Position numbers and translations under genes: made by a program. Below are positions 1 through 7,702 of a stretch of DNA of 64,000 nucleotides, piece after piece. Source of the DNA: an uncultured Dorea sp. (GTDB taxonomy: Bacteria; Bacillota_A; Clostridia; Lachnospirales; Lachnospiraceae); the NCBI GenBank assembly GCA_910579015.1, contig CAJTRO010000009.1, positions 1 to 64,000 of the forward strand, read 5' to 3'. Every line of letters starts with the position of its first letter. Positions within the stretch are counted from its first letter, which is position 1. The notes beneath the pieces are model-generated. The model was not told the origin of the DNA. It saw only the letters and a list, made by a program, of their open reading frames with translations, and did no database searches.

Positions 1-120
1 ATTATGATGATACAAAAATGTCGGATTGTCAAACAGAACCGTTCGACATCTTTTGACACAGAAAAGCTATCCCCCAGCCTTTTCCCTTTTCCAAACTACC
101 GCCTGACATCCATCCAACAC

Positions 121-906
121 CTACTCTTCCCCACTCTGCTCCTTCAATTTCCCCCCGATCAAATTCAGCACCACACCCATCCCGATTATGCAGGCCACCG
201 AAATCTTCCCTTCCAGAGAAGTCATGATCGTCAATACTCTCCCCATATAAGGAATCATTAGCACCGCCTTGCCGATAAAAGCATCATAGAAAACCGGTTC
301 CGGATCTTCCTTCTCATTTGCATCTCCCTTGGTGATAAATGTACCCGACACCACATTATTCTTCACAACTCTGTGCGTGATGATCCCAGAGTCCTCCAAT
401 GCACCATAGAACGCAATGATATCCTCTTCCTCCACGTCTCCCGGCTCTACGCTCCTGACATACAGGAGACTTCCCACCGGTACAGCCGGCTCCATACTGC
501 CACTGAGTACGTGATACATATGGAATCCGAACATTCCCGGAAAAACCAGCAGAGAGCACAACAAGATTACAAGCACGATCAATATCGTCCCTGCTGCACT
601 GCAAACTTTTCCGCTCCGTCTCCTGCCTGGATTCCTGCTCAACTTTCTGCCATAATTCCCAACATGCTTTCTATCATGATTTCCACTATGCTTTCCTTCA
701 TAACTTCCACTATGCTTTCCGTCGTAATTTCCACCATAATTTCCATCATGCTTTCCTTCATAACTTCCACTATGCTTTCCACCATAATTTCCATCATGCT
801 TTCCTTCATAACTTCCACTATGCTTTCCTTCATAACTTCCGCCATGCTTTCCATCATAATTTCCACTATAACTTCCGTCATGCTTTCTTTGAATTCTTCT
901 TCCCAT
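121..906 (-). CDS. SipW-like (S26B) signal peptidase with repeat-rich N-terminus
   Basis: Membrane signal peptidase of the archaeal/ER/SipW type that should cleave the SipW-cognate precursors encoded just upstream (3151-4493). Seen: one hydrophobic segment at about residues 104-126, the nucleophile motif SGSM (Ser137), and ITHRV with His178 in place of the general-base Lys, followed by KGDAN (193-197). This Ser/His pairing is the known hallmark of the S26B family. A second hydrophobic segment lies near 235-250. The first roughly 95 residues are unusual for the family: a basic low-complexity tract of 8-residue units such as GSYEGKHS, encoded by 24-bp DNA repeats and lying before the first membrane segment, hence probably cytoplasmic. 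It is the last gene of the pilus operon. Identity is firm; what the repeat tract does is unknown. Confidence 0.88.
   Translation of the reverse strand: MGRRIQRKHDGSYSGNYDGKHGGSYEGKHSGSYEGKHDGNYGGKHSGSYEGKHDGNYGGNYDGKHSGSYEGKHSGNHDRKHVGNYGRKLSRNPGRRRSGKVCSAAGTILIVLVILLCSLLVFPGMFGFHMYHVLSGSMEPAVPVGSLLYVRSVEPGDVEEEDIIAFYGALEDSGIITHRVVKNNVVSGTFITKGDANEKEDPEPVFYDAFIGKAVLMIPYMGRVLTIMTSLEGKISVACIIGMGVVLNLIGGKLKEQSGEE
658..879 (-). repeat. 24-bp tandem repeats in the 5' end of the SipW-like gene
   Basis: About nine imperfect in-frame units encode variants of GSYEGKHS and GNYGGKHD. Because the unit is a multiple of three, copy-number change would alter tract length without breaking the frame. Confidence 0.8.
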
Positions 907-971
907 CCCGCTTCTCCGCTTACACTCAGATTAGCGGTGACTACTGCCACCGCCATTTACCAAGTTTGTTA

Positions 972-2009
972 TTATTTTACACGCTGTTCATCATCCAGCG
1001 TCGTTCTGCCTGCCTTAACCACAGCCGCTTTCCGTCTCTTTCTCAGATAAAGCGCCGTTCCCGCCAATGCAAGCACTGCTGCCGCGCCGATTCCGATATA
1101 CACCGGAAGATACCCCATCACCGTACCTGGCTGTGCCTGCTTCATGCTCTCAGCCATCGGTACTTCCTCATCCTTGTCAATAATATTATCCGGAGCATTT
1201 CCCTGCGGTACTGCATCGTCCGGTACTGCCACATCACCGCCGACTCCTTCTGCCGGTACTGCCGGCACCTGAGGCGGAGTTTCTGCTCCTGCCTCTGCCG
1301 CCGGAGTTTCTGTCGGTGTCCCGGCTGGTGCTGTCGGAGTTTCTGTCGGCGCCGCGGCCGGGGGTGTTGCCGGTGTCTCAGGCTCTGTCGGTGTCTCGAT
1401 CGGTGTGTACACAAAGTTAAATACATTCTCCGCCGAGTTTGAAGATAAAGTCATTACCATATTATATGCCTGAGGCTGGTATCCGTCCACATAACGGGCC
1501 GATACATACTGTCTTTCACCGATATTTCCATAATACGTGTCGCTTGGAAGCAGGGTATTGCCTGCCGCATCCTGATAATTGATTGTATATGGCGTCGTCT
1601 CTCCACTGACACCATAGGCGATCACATAATCCATATCCGCGCCGACCGCTCCGGTGGATGCCACCGCCTCGGAATTATCCCTTCCGGATCTTCTGACGCC
1701 TCTGATATAGTAACGCTCATCCGTCTCCTTTGCCGCGTCATTCGGATTGATGTAAACAGTCTCGCCGTACTTCACTCCGCTGACTACAATCTGCTCTACC
1801 TGACCGCTCTTGCCGGTAATCTTCTCTATCCTCGTGCCCTCCCCGGGAGCGGTAATGCCTTCCCCTGTGAGCACTCCCTGATTCCCGGCATACAGCCGGA
1901 TCGTATACGTATATGCCGTGTCGTCTGCCGCCAGGGCTGTCTGCCCGGACGCAAGCGTAAGCATGGACAGAGCCAGCAGTCCGGCCCGTATATTCTTCAA
2001 CCATTTCAT
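972..2009 (-). CDS. Membrane-anchored surface protein with MucBP-like domain
   Basis: Secreted, probably cell-surface attached protein. The start at 2009 (MKWLKNIRAG) is preferred over one 20 codons upstream because a purine-rich ribosome site lies just ahead of it and a signal peptide ending near ALAADD follows directly; it also begins one base after the upstream stop. A roughly 65-residue segment starting TPYTINYQDAAGN and ending VFNFVYTP resembles MucBP repeats. A Pro/Thr/Glu/Ala-rich stalk follows, then a hydrophobic segment and a basic tail (RKRRK). There is no LPXTG motif, so membrane retention is more likely than sortase linkage. It sits between a KTGD-type surface protein and the SipW-like peptidase. 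MucBP assignment is by pattern and moderately sure; ligand unknown. Confidence 0.7.
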   Translation of the reverse strand: MKWLKNIRAGLLALSMLTLASGQTALAADDTAYTYTIRLYAGNQGVLTGEGITAPGEGTRIEKITGKSGQVEQIVVSGVKYGETVYINPNDAAKETDERYYIRGVRRSGRDNSEAVASTGAVGADMDYVIAYGVSGETTPYTINYQDAAGNTLLPSDTYYGNIGERQYVSARYVDGYQPQAYNMVMTLSSNSAENVFNFVYTPIETPTEPETPATPPAAAPTETPTAPAGTPTETPAAEAGAETPPQVPAVPAEGVGGDVAVPDDAVPQGNAPDNIIDKDEEVPMAESMKQAQPGTVMGYLPVYIGIGAAAVLALAGTALYLRKRRKAAVVKAGRTTLDDEQRVK

Positions 2010-2010
2010 A

Positions 2011-3135
2011 CTATCTCTGCCCCCTTCTTCTGGTTCCTCCTGTTTTATCAGCCGGACTCTTTCCCGCATTCTTCACACTTCCCTGCCGTGCTCCTGCGCT
2101 TCTTGCTCCTACATTCTGCCCCGGTTCTCCGACACTCATCTTCTTCACTTCTGCATTTTGCCCCAGTTCTCTGACACTCATCTTCTTCACTTCCGCATTC
2201 TGCCCCGGTTCTCCGATACTCATCTTCTTCACTTCCGTATCCCGTCTCAGAACCGCAGCATCCACTTTCCGAATACCTGCACCCGGACCACGCACATCCG
2301 ATTCATTTTCCTCACACAGATCCGTGCCATCTGCGTATGAATCCTTATAATACACATTCAATCTGCCCGCCTCGGTCTCATATACCGCTTCGTCCTGCTC
2401 TCTGCGAAGCCTCAGGAACACGATCAGCAAAAGTGCAAATCCCGCCCCCAGCATCATCAGCACATACAGCATGATCTGCGACTGATCTCCGGTCTTGATC
2501 ACCTCACGATTCCCGCCGGTTCCACTGCCGCCCGGATTGCCGCCGCCCGGCGTACCCGTTCCAGGCGTTACCAGCTCTGTCGCGAAGTCCATTTGCAGTC
2601 TCGCATAAGTATTCTGGTAATTATTCACCAGTGTCTCGCCGTCAAGAGCCACTTTCAGCTTCACAACACCCTTGTCTTTGCTGCCCATGCGGTCCATGTA
2701 GAAATAATCATCCAGAGATGAGGCCGCGCCGTGAAGACCTACGCCGTTATATCTTCCGTCTCCGCCGAACTTCTCACTGGAGTAAAGCGTCGCCGTCTGT
2801 CCCGCCGCATCTGTATAGGTCAGCAGATAATCATAGGCCCCGCCTGCCGCATCCCCGGCATCCTCCAGAGTGCTCAAGACCTGATTCTTCATATACCAGT
2901 CCGCCTCGCCGTTAAAATCATTCTTAAGAGTGATCGTAAGTTCTACGGAATCTCCCGGCTGCATGGCGTTGATCTCGTCTCCCATGTTGGCCGTGGTGAA
3001 GTTACTGCTCATCTTCTTCCCGTTGAAGTTCACCTCCCAGCCGGAAGCGCCTTTGCGGTCCTCGGCAAATGCCGTCACAGAGGATGTGAGAACTAGGATC
3101 CCTGCCAGGCATACACCCAAAAATCTTCTCTTCAT
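2011..3135 (-). CDS. Surface protein with KTGD-type anchor and repetitive cytoplasmic tail
   Basis: Secreted protein with a clear signal peptide (ending near TAFAEDRK), an ectodomain of about 175 residues with no domain that I recognise, a Gly/Pro/Thr-rich linker, the motif VIKTGDQ, and a transmembrane helix followed by RLRR. KTGD plus helix plus Arg is common in clostridial surface proteins that lack LPXTG. Unusually, the protein then continues for about 120 residues after the helix, with three near-identical 14-residue units of the type NAEVKKMSVGEPGQ (residues 299-340) and a basic end. The gene lies between the SipW-cognate genes and the MucBP-like gene. A minor pilus or fibre component is plausible but inferred from position only. 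Confidence 0.65.
   Translation of the reverse strand: MKRRFLGVCLAGILVLTSSVTAFAEDRKGASGWEVNFNGKKMSSNFTTANMGDEINAMQPGDSVELTITLKNDFNGEADWYMKNQVLSTLEDAGDAAGGAYDYLLTYTDAAGQTATLYSSEKFGGDGRYNGVGLHGAASSLDDYFYMDRMGSKDKGVVKLKVALDGETLVNNYQNTYARLQMDFATELVTPGTGTPGGGNPGGSGTGGNREVIKTGDQSQIMLYVLMMLGAGFALLLIVFLRLRREQDEAVYETEAGRLNVYYKDSYADGTDLCEENESDVRGPGAGIRKVDAAVLRRDTEVKKMSIGEPGQNAEVKKMSVRELGQNAEVKKMSVGEPGQNVGARSAGARQGSVKNAGKSPADKTGGTRRRGQR
2116..2241 (-). repeat. Three 42-bp in-frame tandem repeats
   Basis: Units encode 14-residue blocks (EVKKMS, GEPGQ) in the predicted cytoplasmic tail. The last two differ by few bases, suggesting recent duplication. Confidence 0.8.
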
Positions 3136-3150
3136 TCTCTTACTCCTCCT

Positions 3151-3972
3151 TTACAGAATCCCAAGAGCGGCCGCATCCACGCCCCACGCACTCTTGATCG
3201 CATCCTGGGCGTTATGTGTCTGCACCGCGTCCACTTCCACATCCACATGGAATTCCACGCCGTCATATTTATATACCGTCTTAATGGTCTTGCCGTCTCT
3301 GATGATCTCGGCGTCAGCGGCCACCTGGCCGTCGATCATGATGGAATCTGCAAATACAGCCGTCTCGCTTCCGGACGGCAGGATGCCCTTGTAATAAAGC
3401 TCCATACATTCCTTCTCACCGCCATTTGCGATTGCCTGCACATCATCCGGGTTCTTGATCCACTGTCCCTCATTCACAAGATTCAGCTTGATCAGACTTG
3501 GAGACAGTGTTGTTATCTTCTCAGAACTGTTCTCCCCAACCTTACGCGTCCAGTATTTGTAAATGCGCACCCGCACATACTCGTCGATAGTTCCGCTGTT
3601 CCTTACACTCAGCTTCTCATCGTAACTCTTGTTCAGAGCAAGCTTCTCCCCATTTTTCAGCATTTCCTGAAATAACGCACCGTTATCTGCGCCTTTCCCT
3701 GCGTTGTTCGCAGTCTTCCATGCATTCTTCTCATAATCCCGGCTGCTTACCACCTTCCCATTCTCCACAAGGCTTACGCCAATCTGGGAAACAGTGATCT
3801 CCGCCGTATAGTTTTCACTGTAATAGGTAAGCGCCGCCCTGGTACTTCCGATCGTACTGCAAAGAAGCAGGACCACCGACAGAGCAAGCAGGCTGTATGT
3901 CAGCTTACGGCTTCCATTACCGCGCACCGCAGGTTTTCTATCCATCCGGGAGGCTCTTCTATCCTTCTTCAT
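3151..3972 (-). CDS. SipW-cognate secreted protein (TasA/CalY-like class), 273 aa
   Basis: Predicted substrate of the SipW-like peptidase at 121-906. Seen: a basic N-terminus, a hydrophobic segment (LLALSVVLLLCSTIGSTRA) and then ALTYYSENY, the aromatic-rich context typical of SipW-dependent signal peptides. The mature part contains a beta-rich pattern with NSGTIDEYVRVRIYKYW, as in camelysin/TasA-like fibre proteins, where alternating hydrophobic residues follow a conserved Asn. In Bacillus such proteins polymerise into matrix fibres; here that role is inference. The stop overlaps nothing, but the next gene upstream ends exactly at its start (3972), so translation is probably coupled. Confidence 0.72.
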   Translation of the reverse strand: MKKDRRASRMDRKPAVRGNGSRKLTYSLLALSVVLLLCSTIGSTRAALTYYSENYTAEITVSQIGVSLVENGKVVSSRDYEKNAWKTANNAGKGADNGALFQEMLKNGEKLALNKSYDEKLSVRNSGTIDEYVRVRIYKYWTRKVGENSSEKITTLSPSLIKLNLVNEGQWIKNPDDVQAIANGGEKECMELYYKGILPSGSETAVFADSIMIDGQVAADAEIIRDGKTIKTVYKYDGVEFHVDVEVDAVQTHNAQDAIKSAWGVDAAALGIL

Positions 3973-4493
3973 TATTCCTCAGCCTCCTTCCAGTTCTCTT
4001 CCCCGCCAATCACCGTGTTCCAATCCGCAGTCTCATTGCCATCCTCGTCATATACCACCGGCGTACATTCCTGGATAACCACCACATTGAAGTTATCCTT
4101 GTCAAATCCCTCCGGAACATTGATCTTCGCATTCAGCACCGTCGTAGACTCGCCCGCCGGAAGCACCGGAGTATAATACCAGTAATCATCCTCCCCATGA
4201 CGCCACCTGCTGTCACCGCTTACCGCCGTCGTAACCTCTGTGCCGGAGAATACCTTTACCCGCACGAAGCAGTCGCTCCTGTCAGAAGGATTCGAGATGG
4301 TGATCAGCTTCGTCATCTCCTCCACATCCTCGTCAATCACCGTACTGCTGCCCAGATTCACCACGCCTCCTCCTCCGGCCGACACATAAGTAGTAAAATA
4401 AGCCAGAGAGCTCTCGATCGTCAATGCCGCCGTCATACCCAGAGCCGCGGCCGACATAGCGATCAGTTTTCCATATTTTTCCATAAACTTCAT
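3972..4493 (-). CDS. SipW-cognate secreted protein (TasA/CalY-like class), 173 aa
   Basis: Small secreted protein with a textbook SipW-type signal: a hydrophobic stretch followed by ESSLAYFTTY, then an Asn-rich start of the mature chain (VVNLGSS). The segment KLITISNPSDRSDCFVRVKV matches the conserved strand region of this family. It shares its last base with the first base of the 3151-3972 gene, so the two are an overlapping pair. Together with the SipW-like enzyme this makes a complete secretion set inside a sortase pilus operon. Confidence 0.75.
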   Translation of the reverse strand: MKFMEKYGKLIAMSAAALGMTAALTIESSLAYFTTYVSAGGGGVVNLGSSTVIDEDVEEMTKLITISNPSDRSDCFVRVKVFSGTEVTTAVSGDSRWRHGEDDYWYYTPVLPAGESTTVLNAKINVPEGFDKDNFNVVVIQECTPVVYDEDGNETADWNTVIGGEENWKEAEE

Positions 4494-4511
4494 TCCCGTC
4501 GCAACTCCTTC

Positions 4512-5537
4512 CTATTCCTGAAGGTCCGTCGTCCAGTCCCACAGACCATTTTCATCCAGATTAAATTGATTCGTCACTCCATAGCCTCCGCGGTTTCCGC
4601 CGTTATATGCGTTGGTAAATGAAACCGACGCCTCAGAAGCTCCGTCAACATTCTCAAGAGCCTCCTTTGACACAATCACCGTCTCTACCGTATCCGGACC
4701 AACCACCTGGTAATTACTTCCCGCATAGATCTCTGTCACCGTCACCCGGATACCCGCCGGGATACCGTTAAGCCTCACCGTCTCAGTGTTTCCGGCGCCT
4801 TCCAGCGTCGCACTGATCACATTGCTGTATACTGCATTTCCCGCATCATCGTGTCCCTCCACCCGGAACACACAAGTAACCGCCCCGAGCGTTTCGTTAT
4901 AGGTATCCAGTGTCTTGTTGATGAGCAGCGTCCCTTCCTGTTGTGCCCGCTCCGCCTTCAGGCCGATGACCGGCTCGTAGTTCCAGGAATCATCCCCGGC
5001 TCCTGTCTGTGCAAATGCATTTCCCGGAAGCGCCGTCAAGTATGGGGTAAATGTATATTCATAGCTATAGTCTGTGTTGAAACTTGTCTCCGGCACCACC
5101 AGATACATCCCGGTATCCAGATCCGTGAACTTCGCAGAAGCCAAAGCCCCTTGCGTCTTCTCGATCTTCTCCTCTGCGTCCGGTTGACCATCGCCAATCA
5201 ACTCATATGCCTCTTGCGCAAGCGTCGTCCAGTTATCCGCTTTGGTCTCGCCGCTGATGCTGTCGAACTTCATGGATGCCCAGGAACCAACGCCTGTATA
5301 CCTGCCCGACACATCCACACTTGCCACCCGGTACAGAGCGACCGGTATCTGCATCTCACTTAAATCCGCTTCGAATGCCTTGTCATAATTCCCCTCCACA
5401 GATACCGTAAGGTTACATTTTCTGTCTACCTCAACCGCATCTGCCGCCTGCGTCTGCATCAGTGTCAGGCAAGGCAGTGCAAGCAGTAATGCCAGCACCA
5501 ACGCATATCCTCTTCTTACTCTCTTACTTATCTTCAA
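4512..5537 (-). CDS. Pilin-like secreted protein of the sortase-C cluster
   Basis: Exported protein with a basic, hydrophobic signal peptide ending near TQAADAVE. The N-terminal half (LTVSVEGN ... IPVALYRVASVD ... FTDLDTGMYLVVPE) resembles FctA/minor pilin folds; the C-terminal half (TLLINKTLDTYNE ... VTEIYAGSNYQ ... VSFTNAYNGGN) is a Cna-B/prealbumin-like beta sandwich of the kind that forms intramolecular isopeptide bonds. No LPXTG or C-terminal helix is present, so it cannot be anchored by the usual route. It lies directly downstream of two class C sortases and its start overlaps the stop of the first (5534-5537). A base or minor pilin is likely; the exact role is inferred. Confidence 0.7.
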   Translation of the reverse strand: MKISKRVRRGYALVLALLLALPCLTLMQTQAADAVEVDRKCNLTVSVEGNYDKAFEADLSEMQIPVALYRVASVDVSGRYTGVGSWASMKFDSISGETKADNWTTLAQEAYELIGDGQPDAEEKIEKTQGALASAKFTDLDTGMYLVVPETSFNTDYSYEYTFTPYLTALPGNAFAQTGAGDDSWNYEPVIGLKAERAQQEGTLLINKTLDTYNETLGAVTCVFRVEGHDDAGNAVYSNVISATLEGAGNTETVRLNGIPAGIRVTVTEIYAGSNYQVVGPDTVETVIVSKEALENVDGASEASVSFTNAYNGGNRGGYGVTNQFNLDENGLWDWTTDLQE

Positions 5538-6451
5538 CTCTTTCCCTCCTTACGGTCCTCTTGCTCCTGCGTGAACTGCTGCATTTTGGTCTGTTCCACC
5601 TTCTTAGATCCCATGACACGGCGCATGATGAGAATGACAAGCGCTGTCACTCCAAGCCCCAGCAGCAGGTATAACATATAGTAATTCTGAATGGCCTGTA
5701 CCATGGAATCCACAGGCGTCGACTCAATCTCCCCTTCATAAGGAACCCGGCGCCCCCGGACCAGAAGACGGTGACTGTTCACGCCGTAGGGCGTACAGGT
5801 AAATAAGGTCACATAGTCCGCGCCCTCTTCTACCTTCAGCGCCTCCTCCAGTGCGTCGATATCATCCTTGTCAACCATCGGGTGGATCTGGTCCACCTCG
5901 TAAGCCATATCCTCGTCAAGGATATGAAGGTAGAACCGGTCGCCCTTGCCCAACTGGTCAATATCGGTGAAGAGCTTCGCACTTGGAAGCCCCCTGTGCG
6001 CCGACAGTACGCTGTGACTGCTTTCGCCTCCCACCGGCAGTTTCGTGCCGTTTAGATGCCCTACGCCTGTCTCCAGCACATCCGTGTCTGTTCCATGATA
6101 GATACCTAACTTAATATTGATCTTCGGTATCGTGATGTATCCCATGATGCCGTCTCCCGTGGCATTGAGTACCTGCCAGTATGCCGTCTGGCGGATATCC
6201 TCCGCCTCTTCGACTCCGAATACATCACTGCGAATACTGTTCTGTGAAAATGTCTGGTTATAATTTCTGGCCGCTGTCCATGCATCCTCAAAATCTTCCT
6301 CCGTCATCCGGCTCACCGCATCGTCGTAATTGGAAATGAGCCTCGACTGGCGGTAAGTATTCCACTGGTTCGAGATGGTCGGATAGGCCAGTATCCCGAA
6401 TCCAGCCAGGAACAACAGCCCGAATAGAAATGACATAATCTTCCTCTTCAT
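5534..6451 (-). CDS. srtC: Class C sortase (pilin polymerase), first copy
   Basis: Membrane transpeptidase that joins pilin subunits. Seen: an N-terminal hydrophobic segment (residues 6-24), SAHRGLPSAKLFTDID with catalytic His152, FTCTPYGVNSHRLLVRG with catalytic Cys219 and Arg228, and a C-terminal hydrophobic segment (about 256-276) with a basic tail. TPYGVN-S-HRLLVRG is diagnostic of class C enzymes. The classic DPF/DPW lid motif is not obvious in the region before residue 100. It is the second of two sortases in the operon; they share the same core, so they may serve different pilins. Confidence 0.93.
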   Translation of the reverse strand: MKRKIMSFLFGLLFLAGFGILAYPTISNQWNTYRQSRLISNYDDAVSRMTEEDFEDAWTAARNYNQTFSQNSIRSDVFGVEEAEDIRQTAYWQVLNATGDGIMGYITIPKINIKLGIYHGTDTDVLETGVGHLNGTKLPVGGESSHSVLSAHRGLPSAKLFTDIDQLGKGDRFYLHILDEDMAYEVDQIHPMVDKDDIDALEEALKVEEGADYVTLFTCTPYGVNSHRLLVRGRRVPYEGEIESTPVDSMVQAIQNYYMLYLLLGLGVTALVILIMRRVMGSKKVEQTKMQQFTQEQEDRKEGKS

Positions 6452-6518
6452 ATTTCTCTACTCTCCTGTGGTTTTCCGCCCCCGTTTCCGGCGTCTGCGG
6501 CTCTGCCGGCATATTCTC

Positions 6519-7514
6519 CTACACTTCCTTCTGTGCTCCGGGTTCAGTCCTCATGCACTCCTGCACTTCTTTCCGTGCTCCGGGTTCAGTCCTCATGCAC
6601 TCCTGCACTTCCTGCCGTGTCTTTGGGATATCTGCCTCATCCCCGGATTTTTTCATCTCCTGGACTCTCTTCGCCAGCCTCTTCTCCCTCCTATATAGGA
6701 AGAAAATGAATCCGCCCGTGATCAGGATCCCCACGATCACCCATAACAGATAACTGGTATGGAAACTCATATTGCCAAGAGGCAGGTTCTCATCCTTTAT
6801 CTCCTCCGGCACATATGGAACTCTGTGTCCCCGCACCAGAAGCCGGTGGCTGTTCACCCCGTAAGGTGTACATGTCAGAAGTGTTGCCAGATCCATCCCC
6901 TGCTCCACTGCAAGCGCATCCGTCTCCTCCGGTTCTATGACCGTGATCTGATCCACTTCATAGCAGAGGGTATCGTCTAAGATCTTAAGCAGAAAATGGT
7001 CTCCTTCCTCCAGCTTATCCAGATCCGTGAACAGCGCCGCGCTGGGAAGTCCCCTGTGTGCGGAAATGACTGCGTGGGTGTTCTCCCCGCCCACCGGAAG
7101 AGAGCTTCCCTCCAGGTGCCCCGCCGCCATCTCCAGGACATCATCATTAGTGGTGTGGAAGACGGGAAGACTGATCTTGATCTTCGGGATTTCCACAGTC
7201 CCCATGATACCGTCCCCGGCAATGTTAAGACAGGACATGTACCCCTCATCTTCTTCTGACGACTCCGCTATGGCGAAGGAATCCGGAAGGATACTCGGAA
7301 GCAAGGCATCATTATAGGCTGTTGCCTGTTCCCACTCTGCGGGATAATCTATCAGGCCCGCCGCCTGCTTTTCGGCCACCGTCTCATCATAACTGCTGAT
7401 CAAACGTTTCTGTCTGTAATTGTTCCACTGGTTGGATATAAATGGATACAGCAGCAAGGACAACCCGGCTAAAAATAAGATCGATATCAGAATTTTACTC
7501 GTTTTCTTTCTCAT
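6519..7514 (-). CDS. srtC: Class C sortase (pilin polymerase), second copy, with repeat tail
   Basis: Paralogue of the neighbour at 5534-6451. Catalytic His153 (SAHRGLPSAALFTDLD), Cys215 and Arg224 (LTCTPYGVNSHRLLVRG) are intact, and both terminal membrane segments are present. It is longer than its partner because the cytoplasmic tail is extended by two near-perfect 14-residue units (VQECMRTEPGA-R/Q-KE), encoded by a 42-bp DNA duplication at the very end. It is the first sortase after the major pilin, across a 188-bp gap with a strong hairpin (7593-7617) that could lower its expression relative to the pilin. Confidence 0.93.
   Translation of the reverse strand: MRKKTSKILISILFLAGLSLLLYPFISNQWNNYRQKRLISSYDETVAEKQAAGLIDYPAEWEQATAYNDALLPSILPDSFAIAESSEEDEGYMSCLNIAGDGIMGTVEIPKIKISLPVFHTTNDDVLEMAAGHLEGSSLPVGGENTHAVISAHRGLPSAALFTDLDKLEEGDHFLLKILDDTLCYEVDQITVIEPEETDALAVEQGMDLATLLTCTPYGVNSHRLLVRGHRVPYVPEEIKDENLPLGNMSFHTSYLLWVIVGILITGGFIFFLYRREKRLAKRVQEMKKSGDEADIPKTRQEVQECMRTEPGARKEVQECMRTEPGAQKEV
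6525..6608 (-). repeat. Two 42-bp in-frame repeats at the end of a sortase gene
   Basis: Near-identical 42-bp units encode the last 28 or so residues of the second sortase. Same unit length as the repeat in the tail of the 2011-3135 protein, but unrelated sequence. Confidence 0.85.
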
Positions 7515-7592
7515 CCGGACTCTCCTTGTGGTTGTATCTGTGTTGCTTATGCGCTTACTTGTTTCTTGGTTGATATATGTTTCTTGTTAGAT

Positions 7593-7617
7593 CCGGGGCG
7601 ATGGCGGATCGCCCCGG
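7593..7617 (-). other. Strong intercistronic hairpin between major pilin and sortase
   Basis: A perfect 10-bp GC-rich stem (CCGGGGCGAT / ATCGCCCCGG) around a 5-base loop lies in the 188-bp gap. No U-run follows on the leftward transcript, so an mRNA-stability or partial attenuation element is more likely than a full terminator. Such an element would favour pilin over sortase; that role is inferred. Confidence 0.6.
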
Positions 7618-7702
7618 GAATCTAAAATATGTGGATCCTTTTTGTATGTTTTTATCTTATTTCTGGTATAATCTTAAGTAGTTCTTCTCTTATTGGTTTA
7701 GA

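Noticed and set aside
4..261. 85-residue plus-strand open frame at the window edge
   Set aside because: No ribosome site; overlaps the end of the SipW-like gene; composition not protein-like. Positions 1-120 hold nothing that I can name.
373..1050. Plus-strand open frame over the SipW-like gene repeats
   Set aside because: Shadow of the 24-bp repeats; the minus-strand frame has the catalytic motifs.
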